This document shows, one piece after another, positions 1 through 11,753 of a DNA stretch of 25,000 nucleotides. This DNA comes from Neocallimastix lanati (nom. inval.). Taxonomy: Eukaryota > Neocallimastigomycota > Neocallimastigomycetes > Neocallimastigales > Neocallimastigaceae. The notes under the pieces were generated by a model. That model had not been told where the DNA came from and did no database searches. It saw only the letters and a list, made by a program, of their open reading frames with translations. How positions within the stretch are numbered: the first letter of the stretch is position 1; the number at the start of each line of letters is the position of its first letter. The DNA is taken from the NCBI GenBank assembly GCA_016946835.1, contig JACVTC010000108.1:347501-372500 (forward strand), read 5' to 3'. The translations under genes and the position numbers were made by a program.

Positions 1-2015
1 CCATATACCTTATCCTCTTTATTTATCTCTGCCCCATTTTCAATTAAATATTCAACTATACTTTTATTTCCACTTTGACAGGCAATAAATAATGGCGTTT
101 TTCCTTTTCGGTCTTCGTGATTGATATCAGCCCCTCCTTCAATTAATTGTTGTACTAATTGAATATTTCCACTTTCACAGGCATCAAATAAAGGCGTTTT
201 ACCCTTGTGATTTTCATGATTTACATTAGCACCTTGTTCAATTAACCATACTGCTAATTTACTACTATAGTAGCTATGTTTACAAACATAAAATAATGGT
301 GTATCACCATTCTTTTTGTCTTCCTTATCCACCTCAGCACCCAATTCAACCAGAATTTTAGAGTAATAGATATTACTATTATTACAAGCATTAAATAATG
401 GGGTTTGACCTTCTTGGTTTTCGTGATTGACATCTGCTCCTTTCTCTACTAAATAGTTTAATAATGATTTATTCTTCATCTTATAAACACGAATTAACAG
501 GTTTTCACCATCTACGGTTTCGATATTGAGATCGGCTCCCTGTTCAACTAAATATTTTATTAATGATTCATTTCCACTTTTACAGGCATTAAAAATAGGC
601 GTTTCATTTTCTTCATTTTTATAATTAATATCAATGCCAAGTCCTATTAAATATTTAACTAAATCTATATTTCCACTTCCACAGGCAACATATAATGATC
701 CTTTCCCATAATTATTTTCATAATTTACATCGACTCCTTGTTCAACTAAATACTTAACCAAGGAAAAGTGACCATTTTTACAAGCATAATATAATGGAGG
801 ATCTCCATCCTGGTCTTTTTTATTTATATCGGCTCCTTTTTCAATTAAAAATTTTACCAAGGATTCATTTCCACTGCTACATGCATATTGAATTGGTGTA
901 TTACCATTAGCATTAGTTTTATGTATGCTTGCTCCTTGATCAATTAAATATTTTACGATAGCTTCATCACCATATTCACATGTCATTAATAATGGTGTAC
1001 AACCACAAGATAGGCCTTTTTCTACTTCGGCTCCATGCTCCACTAAACATTTTACCATTGCTAAATTTTTCTTATTACATGCAATTAATAATGGGGATGA
1101 GGAATCATGACCAAAAGATAACATTTTATTGACATTAACTCCTTCTTGGTCAACTAAATATTTTACTAATGATTCGTTTCCACTTTCACAAGCAATAAAA
1201 AGGGGGGTTTTACCACTTCTATCTTCATGATTGATATCAGCTCCACGTCCTATTAAATATTTCACTAAATCTATATTTCCACTACTACAAGCAAAACTTA
1301 ATGAATCTTTACCTCTATAATTTACAAAATTTGCATTGGCTCCTAATTTTTCCACTAAATATTTAACCATAGAAAAGTTTCCTTTTTCACAGGCATAAAA
1401 TAATGGGATATTATCTTCATAGTTTCTTTTATTTATATCAGCTCCATGTTCAATTAAATATTTTATCATAGATTTATTTTCATTTTTACAAGCATTAATT
1501 AAATATGTGCTACTATTTGGTTTTTGTACATAATCCTCACTATCTTCTTCAGATTCCGTATTGCTAATTTCAGATTCACTTGTATCCTTATCTACGTTCT
1601 CTTTACGCTCAGTACCCAATACTACTAACTGACTATCATAACCTTTAGGTTTCTCCACTACAATTTTATATTTATCTTTAGAAATAAGTTGTTCTAATTC
1701 TGATAAAGTTAGAGGGATCTTATTTTTATAATACATGAGAAATGTTTTTATTAAGTCATTATCAAAAAACTTTAAATTGTAAAATATTATATCTAACAAA
1801 TCAATATTTTCATCCTTCATTAATTGTTTTACCAAAGATGAAGACACATTTATATATTTAGAACATTTTTCAATTATAAATATTAACTGATGAGTCGATA
1901 ACTTTTTTTCATTGTAGAGTTCAAGCACTATATCTTTATTCTTATTGTTATTTAAATACTTTATTTTATCAATATTTTTATTATCAATAGCTTCTAAATA
2001 AGAATTAATTACCAT
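1..2015 (-). CDS. Ankyrin-repeat protein, 3' end beyond the left edge
   Basis: Reading the minus strand from the ATG at 2015-2013 gives 671 codons without a stop, up to the edge of the window, so the gene is intact here but incomplete. Residues 1-170 are a mostly helical, charged N-terminal region that I do not recognise, ending in an acidic Ser/Glu-rich linker (about residues 140-165). From about residue 171 follow 15 ankyrin repeats of about 33 residues, with the usual TPLF-AC, LVKYLIE-GADIN pattern. Almost every repeat carries a Cys in its first helix (ACESGN, ACKSGN). Ankyrin repeats bind proteins. No signal peptide, membrane helix or catalytic domain is visible, so partner and role are unknown. 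No intron is needed. The start is the first ATG in this frame, preceded by A/T-rich sequence. What follows the repeats outside the window could change the assignment. Confidence 0.93.
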   Translation of the reverse strand, partial: MVINSYLEAIDNKNIDKIKYLNNNKNKDIVLELYNEKKLSTHQLIFIIEKCSKYINVSSSLVKQLMKDENIDLLDIIFYNLKFFDNDLIKTFLMYYKNKIPLTLSELEQLISKDKYKIVVEKPKGYDSQLVVLGTERKENVDKDTSESEISNTESEEDSEDYVQKPNSSTYLINACKNENKSMIKYLIEHGADINKRNYEDNIPLFYACEKGNFSMVKYLVEKLGANANFVNYRGKDSLSFACSSGNIDLVKYLIGRGADINHEDRSGKTPLFIACESGNESLVKYLVDQEGVNVNKMLSFGHDSSSPLLIACNKKNLAMVKCLVEHGAEVEKGLSCGCTPLLMTCEYGDEAIVKYLIDQGASIHKTNANGNTPIQYACSSGNESLVKFLIEKGADINKKDQDGDPPLYYACKNGHFSLVKYLVEQGVDVNYENNYGKGSLYVACGSGNIDLVKYLIGLGIDINYKNEENETPIFNACKSGNESLIKYLVEQGADLNIETVDGENLLIRVYKMKNKSLLNYLVEKGADVNHENQEGQTPLFNACNNSNIYYSKILVELGAEVDKEDKKNGDTPLFYVCKHSYYSSKLAVWLIEQGANVNHENHKGKTPLFDACESGNIQLVQQLIEGGADINHEDRKGKTPLFIACQSGNKSIVEYLIENGAEINKEDKVY

Positions 2016-2041
2016 ATTTATTTATTTATTTTAACTTATAA

Positions 2042-2142
2042 ATAAAAAAATTTTTTTTTTCTAATTTTATTTGGTATTTATTTTTTTGTATAAAAAAAAT
2101 TTTTTTTTTTTCTAATTTTATTTGGTATTTATTTTTTTGTAT
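2042..2142. repeat. Two tandem copies of a 51-bp unit just upstream of the ankyrin gene
   Basis: A unit made of an A run, a T run and a stretch ending in ggtatttatttttttgta is present twice with a 51-bp period (shared part at 2061-2090 and 2112-2141). It starts about 27 bp upstream of the ankyrin start codon, so it lies in its promoter or 5' leader. Confidence 0.8.
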
Positions 2143-3007
<865 letters not shown>

Positions 3008-3121
3008 TTAAATATTATTATTATTATTATTTCTTTTTCTTTCCCTATCCCTACTTCTATCTTTACCTCTTCTTTTATTGTTATTCTCATTATCATAAAT
3101 AAATATTTTCTTAAATGTCTT
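3008..3121 (-). pseudogene. Short Arg-rich coding-like fragment
   Basis: The minus strand holds a short open stretch bounded by stops (TAA at 3124-3122 upstream, TAA at 3010-3008 downstream) that reads KTFKKIFIYDNENNNKRR and then an R/D/S/E-rich tail ending in Asn repeats. It is locally less AT-rich than its surroundings and looks protein-like, similar in composition to RS/RD-rich tails. There is no start codon in frame and no clear neighbouring exon. It could be a gene relic, an exon of an unrecognised gene, or chance. Confidence 0.22.
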
Positions 3122-3343
3122 TTAAACTAATAAATATTATTTATATAGATAAAAAATAAAAAAAAATAAAAAAAAATAACACTGTATTTTATTCTTTGCT
3201 TAAAAAAAAAAAAAAAAAACATTAAAAATTTTTTAAAAAATCATTAATTTTTTTATTTTTATTTTTTATTTTATTTTATTTTTTTATTTAATTTCACAGA
3301 TATTTTAAAAAAATATAATAGGTGGTAAAACCTATTTTAATAT

Positions 3344-3490
3344 TTATTCTTGACATTCCCCTTTCTCCAATAAATAATTTATAATTTCAGTATTATTGTT
3401 ATTCGAGGAGTATTGTAAAGGTGTTTTTCCCTTATTATCAATGATATTGATTTTTGCCCCTTCTCTGTCGAATATTTTATAATATCAATG
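3344..3490 (-). pseudogene. Ankyrin-repeat relic (C-terminal end)
   Basis: On the minus strand, 3463 down to the stop at 3346-3344 reads 40 codons with a clear ankyrin repeat (KGKTPLQYSS, then IINYLLEKGE and a short tail). Upstream of 3463 the match continues in another frame (DIIKY then EKG at about 3490-3455), so a frameshift separates the two halves. A (TAA)n array lies about 110 bp further upstream and no first exon is seen. The piece is the dead last repeat of an ankyrin gene of the same family as the one at the left edge. A single terminal exon after an AG at the frame break is a less likely alternative. Confidence 0.6.
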
Positions 3491-3598
3491 TATATTGTAT
3501 ATTAAATAAATATATATATAAATATTTATATTTTATTTTAGCTTTATTATAAAATTTTTAGAATATTATTTTATTTTATTATTTTATTTCATATATCA

Positions 3599-3599
<1 letters not shown>

Positions 3600-3669
<70 letters not shown>
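3600..3669. repeat. (TAA)n microsatellite
   Basis: A perfect TAA trinucleotide array of about 70 bp just upstream (in the minus-strand sense) of the ankyrin relic. Confidence 0.95.
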
Positions 3670-3671
<2 letters not shown>

Positions 3672-3995
3672 GGTTTACCCTAATTTATCTCAATAGATCG
3701 TAAATAATATTTTTAAATCAAAATATATTTTAAAGTACTGATAAAACTCGATTTCTGTTTTCCTTCTAGAGTAAAAAATTAATAGTAAAGTTTATTTTGA
3801 CATAAAACGTGAAGAAAAATTATAATGTTAACACACTTATTTTTATATATATAATTCATTAAAATAATATATCTAAAGTTTGTCAGTATTGTAATTAATT
3901 TTATCAAATGGATATTATAAAGAAGAAATAAGTTTTCATAAATCTATGAAATATTTATACATTTAATATAGAATTTGGATAGCTCTATAATAAAC

Positions 3996-4034
3996 ATTAG
4001 ATAATTACATGAGTATATCATGTAATTATCTAAT
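3996..4034. repeat. Perfect 17-bp inverted repeat with a 5-nt loop
   Basis: ATTAGATAATTACATGA at 3996-4012 is followed by gtata and then its exact reverse complement at 4018-4034. It would form a 17-bp stem as RNA or a small cruciform as DNA. No gene ends close to it, and function is unknown. Confidence 0.9.
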
Positions 4035-4562
4035 ATTTTTCATACCTAATATTGAAAATTATATTTATAAAATACTAATATTTTTTAAAAAATATTATTA
4101 TTTAAAATAATAAAACTTAATTTAAAATTTTAAAAATATAGTTTTTATATAATTTCGATTATCTTAAATGAATATAAAAATATTTTTATAGCATAAATTG
4201 GAAATCAAATTAATTATTTTTATTATTTATTATTTATTAGTTATTAATAAATATATTATTTATGTTTTATTATTCAATTATTTATTATTTACTATTTATT
4301 ATTCAATTTTTTCATTTTATTATTATTTTTATTTAATTTTTCGTTATAAATTAGTATTTATATTATTTAAATTAACCACTTAAACCGTAATTCAACAATA
4401 TTATTTCTTAAATAAATAATGTTGAATAATATATTAATAAACATATAATAGTAATTATAATAATAAAATAAATGATTAATAATATTTAATTATAAAGATT
4501 TTGTAATATTTTTTATTTACTTATTATTTATTTATTTATAATTATATTGTATTAAAAAAAAA
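4035..4562. other. Non-coding AT-rich stretch with a second inverted repeat
   Basis: No supported gene. A 61-codon open stretch at 4198-4383 is composed of Ile/Tyr/Leu/Phe from A/T-only DNA and has no coding character. A 36-nt imperfect palindrome lies at 4391-4426 (ttcaacaatattattt pairing with aaataatgttgaa). Confidence 0.7.
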
Positions 4563-5545
4563 ATTATGAATCTGATAGTTCGAGCAAAACTATTCATAAA
4601 GAAATATCAAAACTTTTAAATGGATTATGCTGAAAAACATAAAAAATACTGAGAATAAGGTGAGTTTATTTTTATTGGTGGTAATAGATAATGATGTTGA
4701 GATGATTAAAAAAGCATTACTGGATTATGATCGTCATCATATTAACTTTAATATAAATGGTGGTTATAATAAATCCTCTCCTTTAGAATAGTGTTTCGCT
4801 AATAAAAATAAAGAAATAAATAAATTAATATTGGACTTTGTTAATTAAAAGAACTTTAAAGAAAATGATGATGAAATTATGAAATCGGTAATTTCTAAAT
4901 ATGAAATATTTTTTGAATTTAAGAAATCCCCTCAATAATGCTATCAATGTTAATAATACCTCTATGATTCGATTATTAATGAGTTATGACGAAAAACATG
5001 ATATTCTCTTAAGATTAAATGAAGTCCGTAAAAAACAACAATGGCAACTATTCTCTATTAAAAGTACTTATGAATGAAAAAATACTGAAATAGTTCAATT
5101 ATTAATAGATTATCTCAAAAAAAAAAAAAAAAAAAAAAATCATAATATTCTTTTGGAAATAAGTAAAAAAAAAAATAGTGATTTGGATTGTGCATTTCCT
5201 TTTTTTTTTTTTTTTAGTTAACATGAAGAACAAGAGTACGTTTAAAATATTGACATGCTACACCGAGAAATATCATATTCTTTTGGAATTAAATGAAAGT
5301 AACAATATTGATTTTATGGGAGTAATTTTGATTCCAATTTTAAATGATGTTGAATTGTTTAAACTTGTTCGAGATTATTAATGATACAGTGTTTAGTCCA
5401 CTTAAGATGGATTTATTTAAAGACTATATTAAACTACTACTTTTATTTATAAAATATGCCATTAAACAAGAAATTAAAGATGAAAAATATTTTTTCTTTT
5501 ATCAAAGAAATTAGTAAAATTATGGAAAAAGAAGAAGAGGAATAA
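4563..5545 (+). pseudogene. Degenerate ankyrin-repeat gene with several stops and frameshifts
   Basis: Plus-strand pieces in all three frames read as an ankyrin array of the 'LLIDY' type. About 4680-4936 reads VEMIKKALLDYDRHHINFNI with two in-frame stops (after SPLE and after LDFVN). About 4929-5090 gives TSMIRLLMSYDEKH and, in a shifted frame, KNTEIVQLLIDY. 5221-5379 gives KYHILLELNESNNI and NDVELFKLVRDY. 5386-5545 gives a probable C-terminal tail (DLFKDYIKLLLLFIKYAIKQ) ending EKEEEE and TAA. Poly-A runs at about 5118-5139 and poly-T at about 5200-5216 have grown inside the coding part. The pattern of stops, A-run indels and correct repeat order shows one former gene, longer than what remains. 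The repeats differ in style from those at 1-2015, so it is not a simple copy of that gene. Confidence 0.75.
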
Positions 5546-5804
5546 AGACCTTAAATTTATAAAAAAAAAAAAAATTTTCACTATTAAATCTGAAAATTAT
5601 CCTTCTAATTACTCTAAAAAAGAAAAAATAAATTAAATTAAAAAAAAAAAATGAATTAAAAATAAAATTATTATTCAAATCTCTATAAACTTAATGCTAT
5701 AAAGGAATTCTTGAGCTTTGTTTTCAAATATGCTCTATTTAATTAATAAGTTTACTTAAAAAAAATTAAAAGGTAAAAAATGTATAAAAATTAAATTATA
5801 ATGA
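5546..5804. other. Non-coding AT-rich spacer
   Basis: A/T runs and no supported gene. It separates the ankyrin pseudogene from the inverted-repeat element. Confidence 0.7.
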
Positions 5805-5806
5805 TA

Positions 5807-6464
5807 TTTGTTAGAATATGTGAAATGTATGAAAAATAAGCTTCAAATGTATTGAAACATATTGTAATATAAATAATGTATAAGCCACAATGTATTAATA
5901 TAAAAGCATTTAATTTAGAATAATTAAGTGCTAGTAACTCTTTATCATAAAATATATTAATAAAGTTGACATAATTATAAACCATAAATTCATAACTTTT
6001 AACAATATTATTATTATTATTATTATTATTATTTTTATAATTATAAATAATTTATTTATTATTATCTTTAAATATTAAATATTAAGTATATATATATTTT
6101 TTGAAATAAATATAATTCATTTTATCCATTATTCAAATGATGCTTGTTGTTATTTATTTATTTGCATATAAAAAACAGCAACAATAATAAATAATAAATA
6201 ATATTAATATTAATATTAATAATGAATAATAACAATTATAATAATGTAATAATGAATAATAACAATAATAATAATAAATAATGTTAAGAGTTTGGAATTT
6301 TTGGTTTATTAGATGAATATTATATAATACAGAGTTACATTATTTTTAATAATATAGATTATATGTAATTTATAAGAATGTAATATAGTTTATACTAAAT
6401 GCGTGTTAATGTAATATAATGTATCAAATGATGAATACAGAGTATTTTCACATATTCTAACAAA
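5807..6464. mobile_element. MITE-like non-autonomous DNA transposon
   Basis: TTTGTTAGAATATGTGAAA at 5807-5825 is repeated in exact inverse orientation at 6446-6464. The dinucleotide TA stands outside both ends (5805-5806 and 6465-6466), as expected for a target duplication of the Tc1/mariner superfamily. The 658-bp interior is A/T-rich, holds (ATT)n and (AAT)n runs, and has no transposase; a 64-codon minus-strand open stretch inside it has no coding character. Length and structure fit a miniature inverted-repeat element. TA is a weak signal in such AT-rich DNA, so the superfamily assignment is tentative, but the 19-bp inverted repeat is unlikely to be chance. Confidence 0.6.
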
Positions 6465-6508
6465 TAATAATAAATAATAAATAATAAATAATAAATAATA
6501 AATAATAA
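6463..6508. repeat. (AATAATA)n heptanucleotide array
   Basis: About six copies of a 7-bp unit directly abut the right end of the inverted-repeat element. Confidence 0.85.
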
Positions 6509-6828
6509 GATAACAAAATAATAATAAATAATAATTATAATTATTATTTATTATGATTATTATGAATATTAAAAATAATTTTTTTTTTTTTCTATTTAAT
6601 TATTTGTTTAATATTTTATATTATTATTATTATTTAATATTAATAATTAGATTATAAATAATACTATATTTTTATTATTATTTTTAATATATTTGCTTTT
6701 ATATATATAAATAAAAAAAAAAAAAAGAAAATTCTATATTATTAATTATGTAATAGATTTAAATTTTGAAAATAATTAAAATATTGACATTTAAATTTTA
6801 TAATTGTTTTTTGTAATTGAGTAAATTA
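6509..6828. other. Non-coding spacer downstream of the receptor gene
   Basis: A/T-rich sequence with (AAT)/(TTA) runs and A/T homopolymers. It should hold the 3' untranslated region of the minus-strand receptor gene, but no single polyadenylation signal stands out in such AT-rich DNA. Confidence 0.6.
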
Positions 6829-7447
6829 TCATATTGAAAATTTAAATTGATTTTTACTTCTACTATTTAAATATACAATTTTTCCATTTTCAAATATAAA
6901 AATTTTTTTGGAATATTTATATAAATTAATATATTGTTCAACTAAATATAAATCATTTTTACTATTCATACATTTGCATATATTAGATTTATGAATTGGA
7001 CATTCTTCATTTATTGTAACAAAGTATGAATCAGGATTATTACCTTTGCCTAATGATATATAATAAAGTTTATCCCATATACATAATATAAGCATTAGCA
7101 AATAGCATATATTTCCAGTAATAAATGTAAATAGATTATACTTTATAAAATTATTTCTCAGTAAAATAAAACTTATGAACTTATTAAAATGATTAAAAAA
7201 AAAAAAAAAAAAATTATACATTAGTTTTAATATATTATATAATTATAATATAAAAAAAAAATTATATATTAGTTTTAATATATTATATAATTATAATGAT
7301 ATTAAAAAAATTATATATTAGTTTTAATATATTATATAATTATAATGATATTAAAAAAATTATATATTAGTTTTAATATATTATATAATTATAATGATAT
7401 TAAAAAAATTATATATTAGTTTTAATATATTATATAATTATAATAAT

Positions 7448-7481
<34 letters not shown>

Positions 7482-9613
7482 ACTTCTAAAATAGGGCCAA
7501 ATGTAATCCATATAATAGTAGAATGACTAAAATATTTTAAGCATTTAAATACATATATATGATCATATGTTTTACAAATCAAACTAATTAAATATATCAT
7601 CCCAAAAGTTTCTATTAAAATTAATACAATATCTGCTTGATTCAATGGGCAGTCATAATACCATTTATTACTATAATCTTTATAATAGTTTTCTGGCACC
7701 CTACTCAGATAAATTATTGTAAAAGTAATCACAGAAATCCAAATAAAATGTAAAGCTATTAATTCAATGTATAAATTATGAATGTACAAAATGTTTTTAT
7801 TTAATATTTTTTTAGTATCCTCTTCCATTTTCTTATCGGTATTTATAGATTTCAACGTTTTTTTGTTACTATTATAATTTTCAAAATTATTCAATTCTTT
7901 TTCAATATCTTTTAGTATAGATTCAGATAGAAAAATTGAATTAATATTGTTATTCGAATTAATATTGCTAGTAATATCACTCTTATATATTTTTACTTTT
8001 TTAGAATTTTCAAACATTAAAGGATTTAATCTTATCATTTCTTTAGTGCTAATTCCTAATTTATTTCCAGAGGTAATACAACATAAAAATACAAAATATA
8101 TTAATATATTTCCATAATGCCTTAAAACTAAATTAATTGCACATTCATTATAACTTGAAAAAGCATTAAAGTTATAACTTATTAAGCTAAAAAATATTCC
8201 AAAAAATAAAATTAATATTTTTAAATATCCAAAATCATTAATAATCTTCTTTTTTCTATATATTGTACAATAAATAATCGCCATTAATGTAAGAAGAATT
8301 ATAGGTGAATTAAAAAGATATATATATTTATTTCTTATTTTATTTAATTGAAGATAAAAAAAAAAAAAAAAAAAAAAAATTAATATATATATATATATTA
8401 AATATTTTTATTTTTATTTTTTTATCTTTATCTATTTATGCTTTTATATAATTATTGTATAATAATTATTATAAATTTTATATATAAATATATATAAAAA
8501 AAAATAAATTATACTTTATTTTAGCATAATCCATATCTTCGCAATTAATACCTATCCATCCAGGTAAACAATTACAATGATTTAAATTTATATCATTATT
8601 AACATTATCATTTCCTTTAATACACACTGCTTTTTCTAATTCCACAGGACAGTCATTACTACATTTTGGATTTTCACAATAAAAAAAATTATTTTTTCTA
8701 TTATACCTTTTAATTTGTGACTCGTCACAATCCATAATATTAACTTGTAGTTTTATTGTTTTAATATTAAAGTCAGGATTTTTGTTTTCTATTGAGGCTT
8801 TTAATAGTACTGTTAAATTATTTTGAGAATAGATAGTAAATGAATTTAATTGACACTTTCCTAAAAAAAATATATATATATATATTTAATATATTATATT
8901 AATCAAAAATAAATAATAAATACTCTCCCTAAATTTAAACCAAAAAAAAAAAAAAAAAGGAATGAAAATTAATTTATCTAATTATGTTATAATTACCTTT
9001 TGTAAAAATACAATTATTTCCATTTATCATATAATTATTTTTAATTGTAGTATTCTCATTTTTATTTATATTATTTATATTTAAAGAAATATCAGAGTAA
9101 TATCCAGATTCATCAATAACTGTTTGATTTAATTCATCAAGTAGAAGTAACTCTAATGGATATATTTCACCACTCTTAATTGTAATCTCATTTGATTGGA
9201 TATTACTTAAAATGATTCTATTAGGTCTTGTTGCTATAATATCTCCATACGATTCTGATGTATTATTTTTATATTTAATATTATAATTGTTTGAGTATAC
9301 TTCTATACTTTTATTCTCATAGATATTATTAATATAACAAGAGCCACCTATATAAGCAGAATTGTTAATAAATTCTAAATTCTTTAAATGTAATTCGTAG
9401 AATCCATAAATATCAACATAAACTGCTCCTCCAAAAATAGTACTTGTATTATTTATAAATTTTGAATCGTATATTTCTTGTGAAAATAAATGACTATTTG
9501 TTTGATTATCATTAATTATATATATTGCGCCACCATAAAATGCATTATTATTTGTGAATAATGATGACAGAATTTTCAAACACAAATTTTTTACTTTTAT
9601 TAAGGATCTAAAA

Positions 9614-9705
<92 letters not shown>

Positions 9706-9713
9706 AATCTTAA

Positions 9714-9771
<58 letters not shown>

Positions 9772-10082
9772 AATAGAAAGTTATTATAATAATATTATTA
9801 ATTTTTTTAACATACAATGAACCACCATAACTTTTGCTTGAATTATTTGTGAATGTGGAATTATTTATAGTAATATTAATATTTTCATTATCATAAATTG
9901 ATACTATTCCATGTTTATTTTTATTAAAATTCATAATATTGCTTATTTTAGTATTATTCATGTGGATATCTGTCTAATAAAAGAATAAATTTTTTTAAAA
10001 TATATTATAAATTATTTAAAACATTTTTATTAATATATATTGGTTTATTAATCAATATTAAAAATTTTATATCTTTAATTTC

Positions 10083-10119
<37 letters not shown>

Positions 10120-10562
10120 ATATATTAAAAAAAAAAAAATAATAATATTAATACATTTAATGAGGTAATACATATCAGTGGTCCATATGAATTTATATGT
10201 TCAATGAATGTATTTGAAATATCAATAGAAGATGATTCTCCTTTAATTATTATAAAATCATTGTTGGATTTACAATTTATAAAATTTGTGTTATTAATAT
10301 TTAAAAAACCTTTTATAAAGTAAACAGAACTGAATATTATTAATGAAGATTCTCCAATACATAAAATATTATTGAATTGACAATTACTAATCAAAATTGA
10401 ATGATTATTAATATTTATTAAACTTTTAGAACTTGTAGTTATTTCTGAAAATGTTACATTAGAAAATACATAATTTGATTCTTCATTGAATAATTCACTT
10501 TTAAGAGATCTATTAATAATTATTTTTTAGAAAAATAAGTATACAAAATAATATATTGTTTT

Positions 10563-10650
<88 letters not shown>

Positions 10651-11716
10651 CTTATTCATTTACTTTATAAAATGAAAATTAGTATTAGATATAGTTATTT
10701 CAGAATAACGAGAATTTAATATAATAGGGTATGAAGATATACTTGTGATATTATAAAAAATTGAATTATTTATTTTAATATTATTTGAATAGCCATCAAT
10801 TAATGAATTTATGTCTAAATGTATAAATGTTATATATATACACACACACAAATATTTTAATATAATAATAATTTTTTTTTCTATAATAATAAATTTAATA
10901 TTATGCCATATTACTTATAAATTTTGAATTGTTAATTGTTAATTGAACTGATTTATTTCTATTTGTTCTTTGGAATATTATATGTTCATAATTTGAATAA
11001 CAGTTTTTAAATGTTGTATTATATATTCTTAATTATTTTTTTTTTTATTTTATAAATTTTGTTATAAATATAATAAAAAACAGGAAAAAAAAAAAAAACT
11101 ATTATAATCATATTTTTGTAATAAAATATTTTATAATAAATATAACATTATTTAAAATATATTTAATATTTACTCAAGAGATGTATCAGATAAATAAAAA
11201 TATGGTTTATTCAATTGAATATTACTATCTTCAATTGTAGAATTCAATAATTTTATTGTATTTCCGTAGCAGATTGAATAGATAATAGATGAATTAAAAT
11301 CTTCAACTCCTTTAATATTTTTGAAAATACCTTCATTTGAATTAATATATATATATACAAAAAATTTTATAAAGTTAATATTATTAACTACAATATATAA
11401 AATTTTTTATTATTTATAGAATTTTACAATTATTAAATTCAATATTTCCACTTCCAAGATTGCCTATATATTGAATATTTTCAAAATAGCAACTTTCAAA
11501 AATAAGTTTATAGCAATTAGTGGACTCAACAAGATTATGATATTCTTCATGATGATATAATGAAAATACACTATCCATATTTCTTAAATGATGAAAAAAA
11601 ATAATAAAAAAAAAAGATATAAAAAAATTAAATTAATAATTAATAATACATTATTAATAAATATTTATTATAATATTAGTAAATGATAAATGATAAAGAT
11701 GAAACAAAGTTTAAGT

Positions 11717-11753
<37 letters not shown>

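Noticed and set aside
4198-4383. 61-codon plus-strand open stretch rich in Ile, Tyr, Phe and Leu
   Set aside because: Composition follows from A/T-only DNA; no motif, no conserved start and no neighbouring gene.
4651-4691. Possible mini-intron (gtgagt ... aatag) in the ankyrin pseudogene
   Set aside because: About 28 nt is too short for splicing, and removing it would not bypass the in-frame stops downstream.
5791-5985. 64-codon minus-strand open stretch
   Set aside because: It spans the left terminal repeat of the MITE-like element and has no recognisable domain.
11411-11427. A mutated donor (ataaata in place of gtaaata) at the end of receptor exon 2, suggesting a dead gene
   Set aside because: A normal GT donor 13 nt upstream, within a TGT codon, restores the frame and the beta-helix pattern; all other exons are intact.
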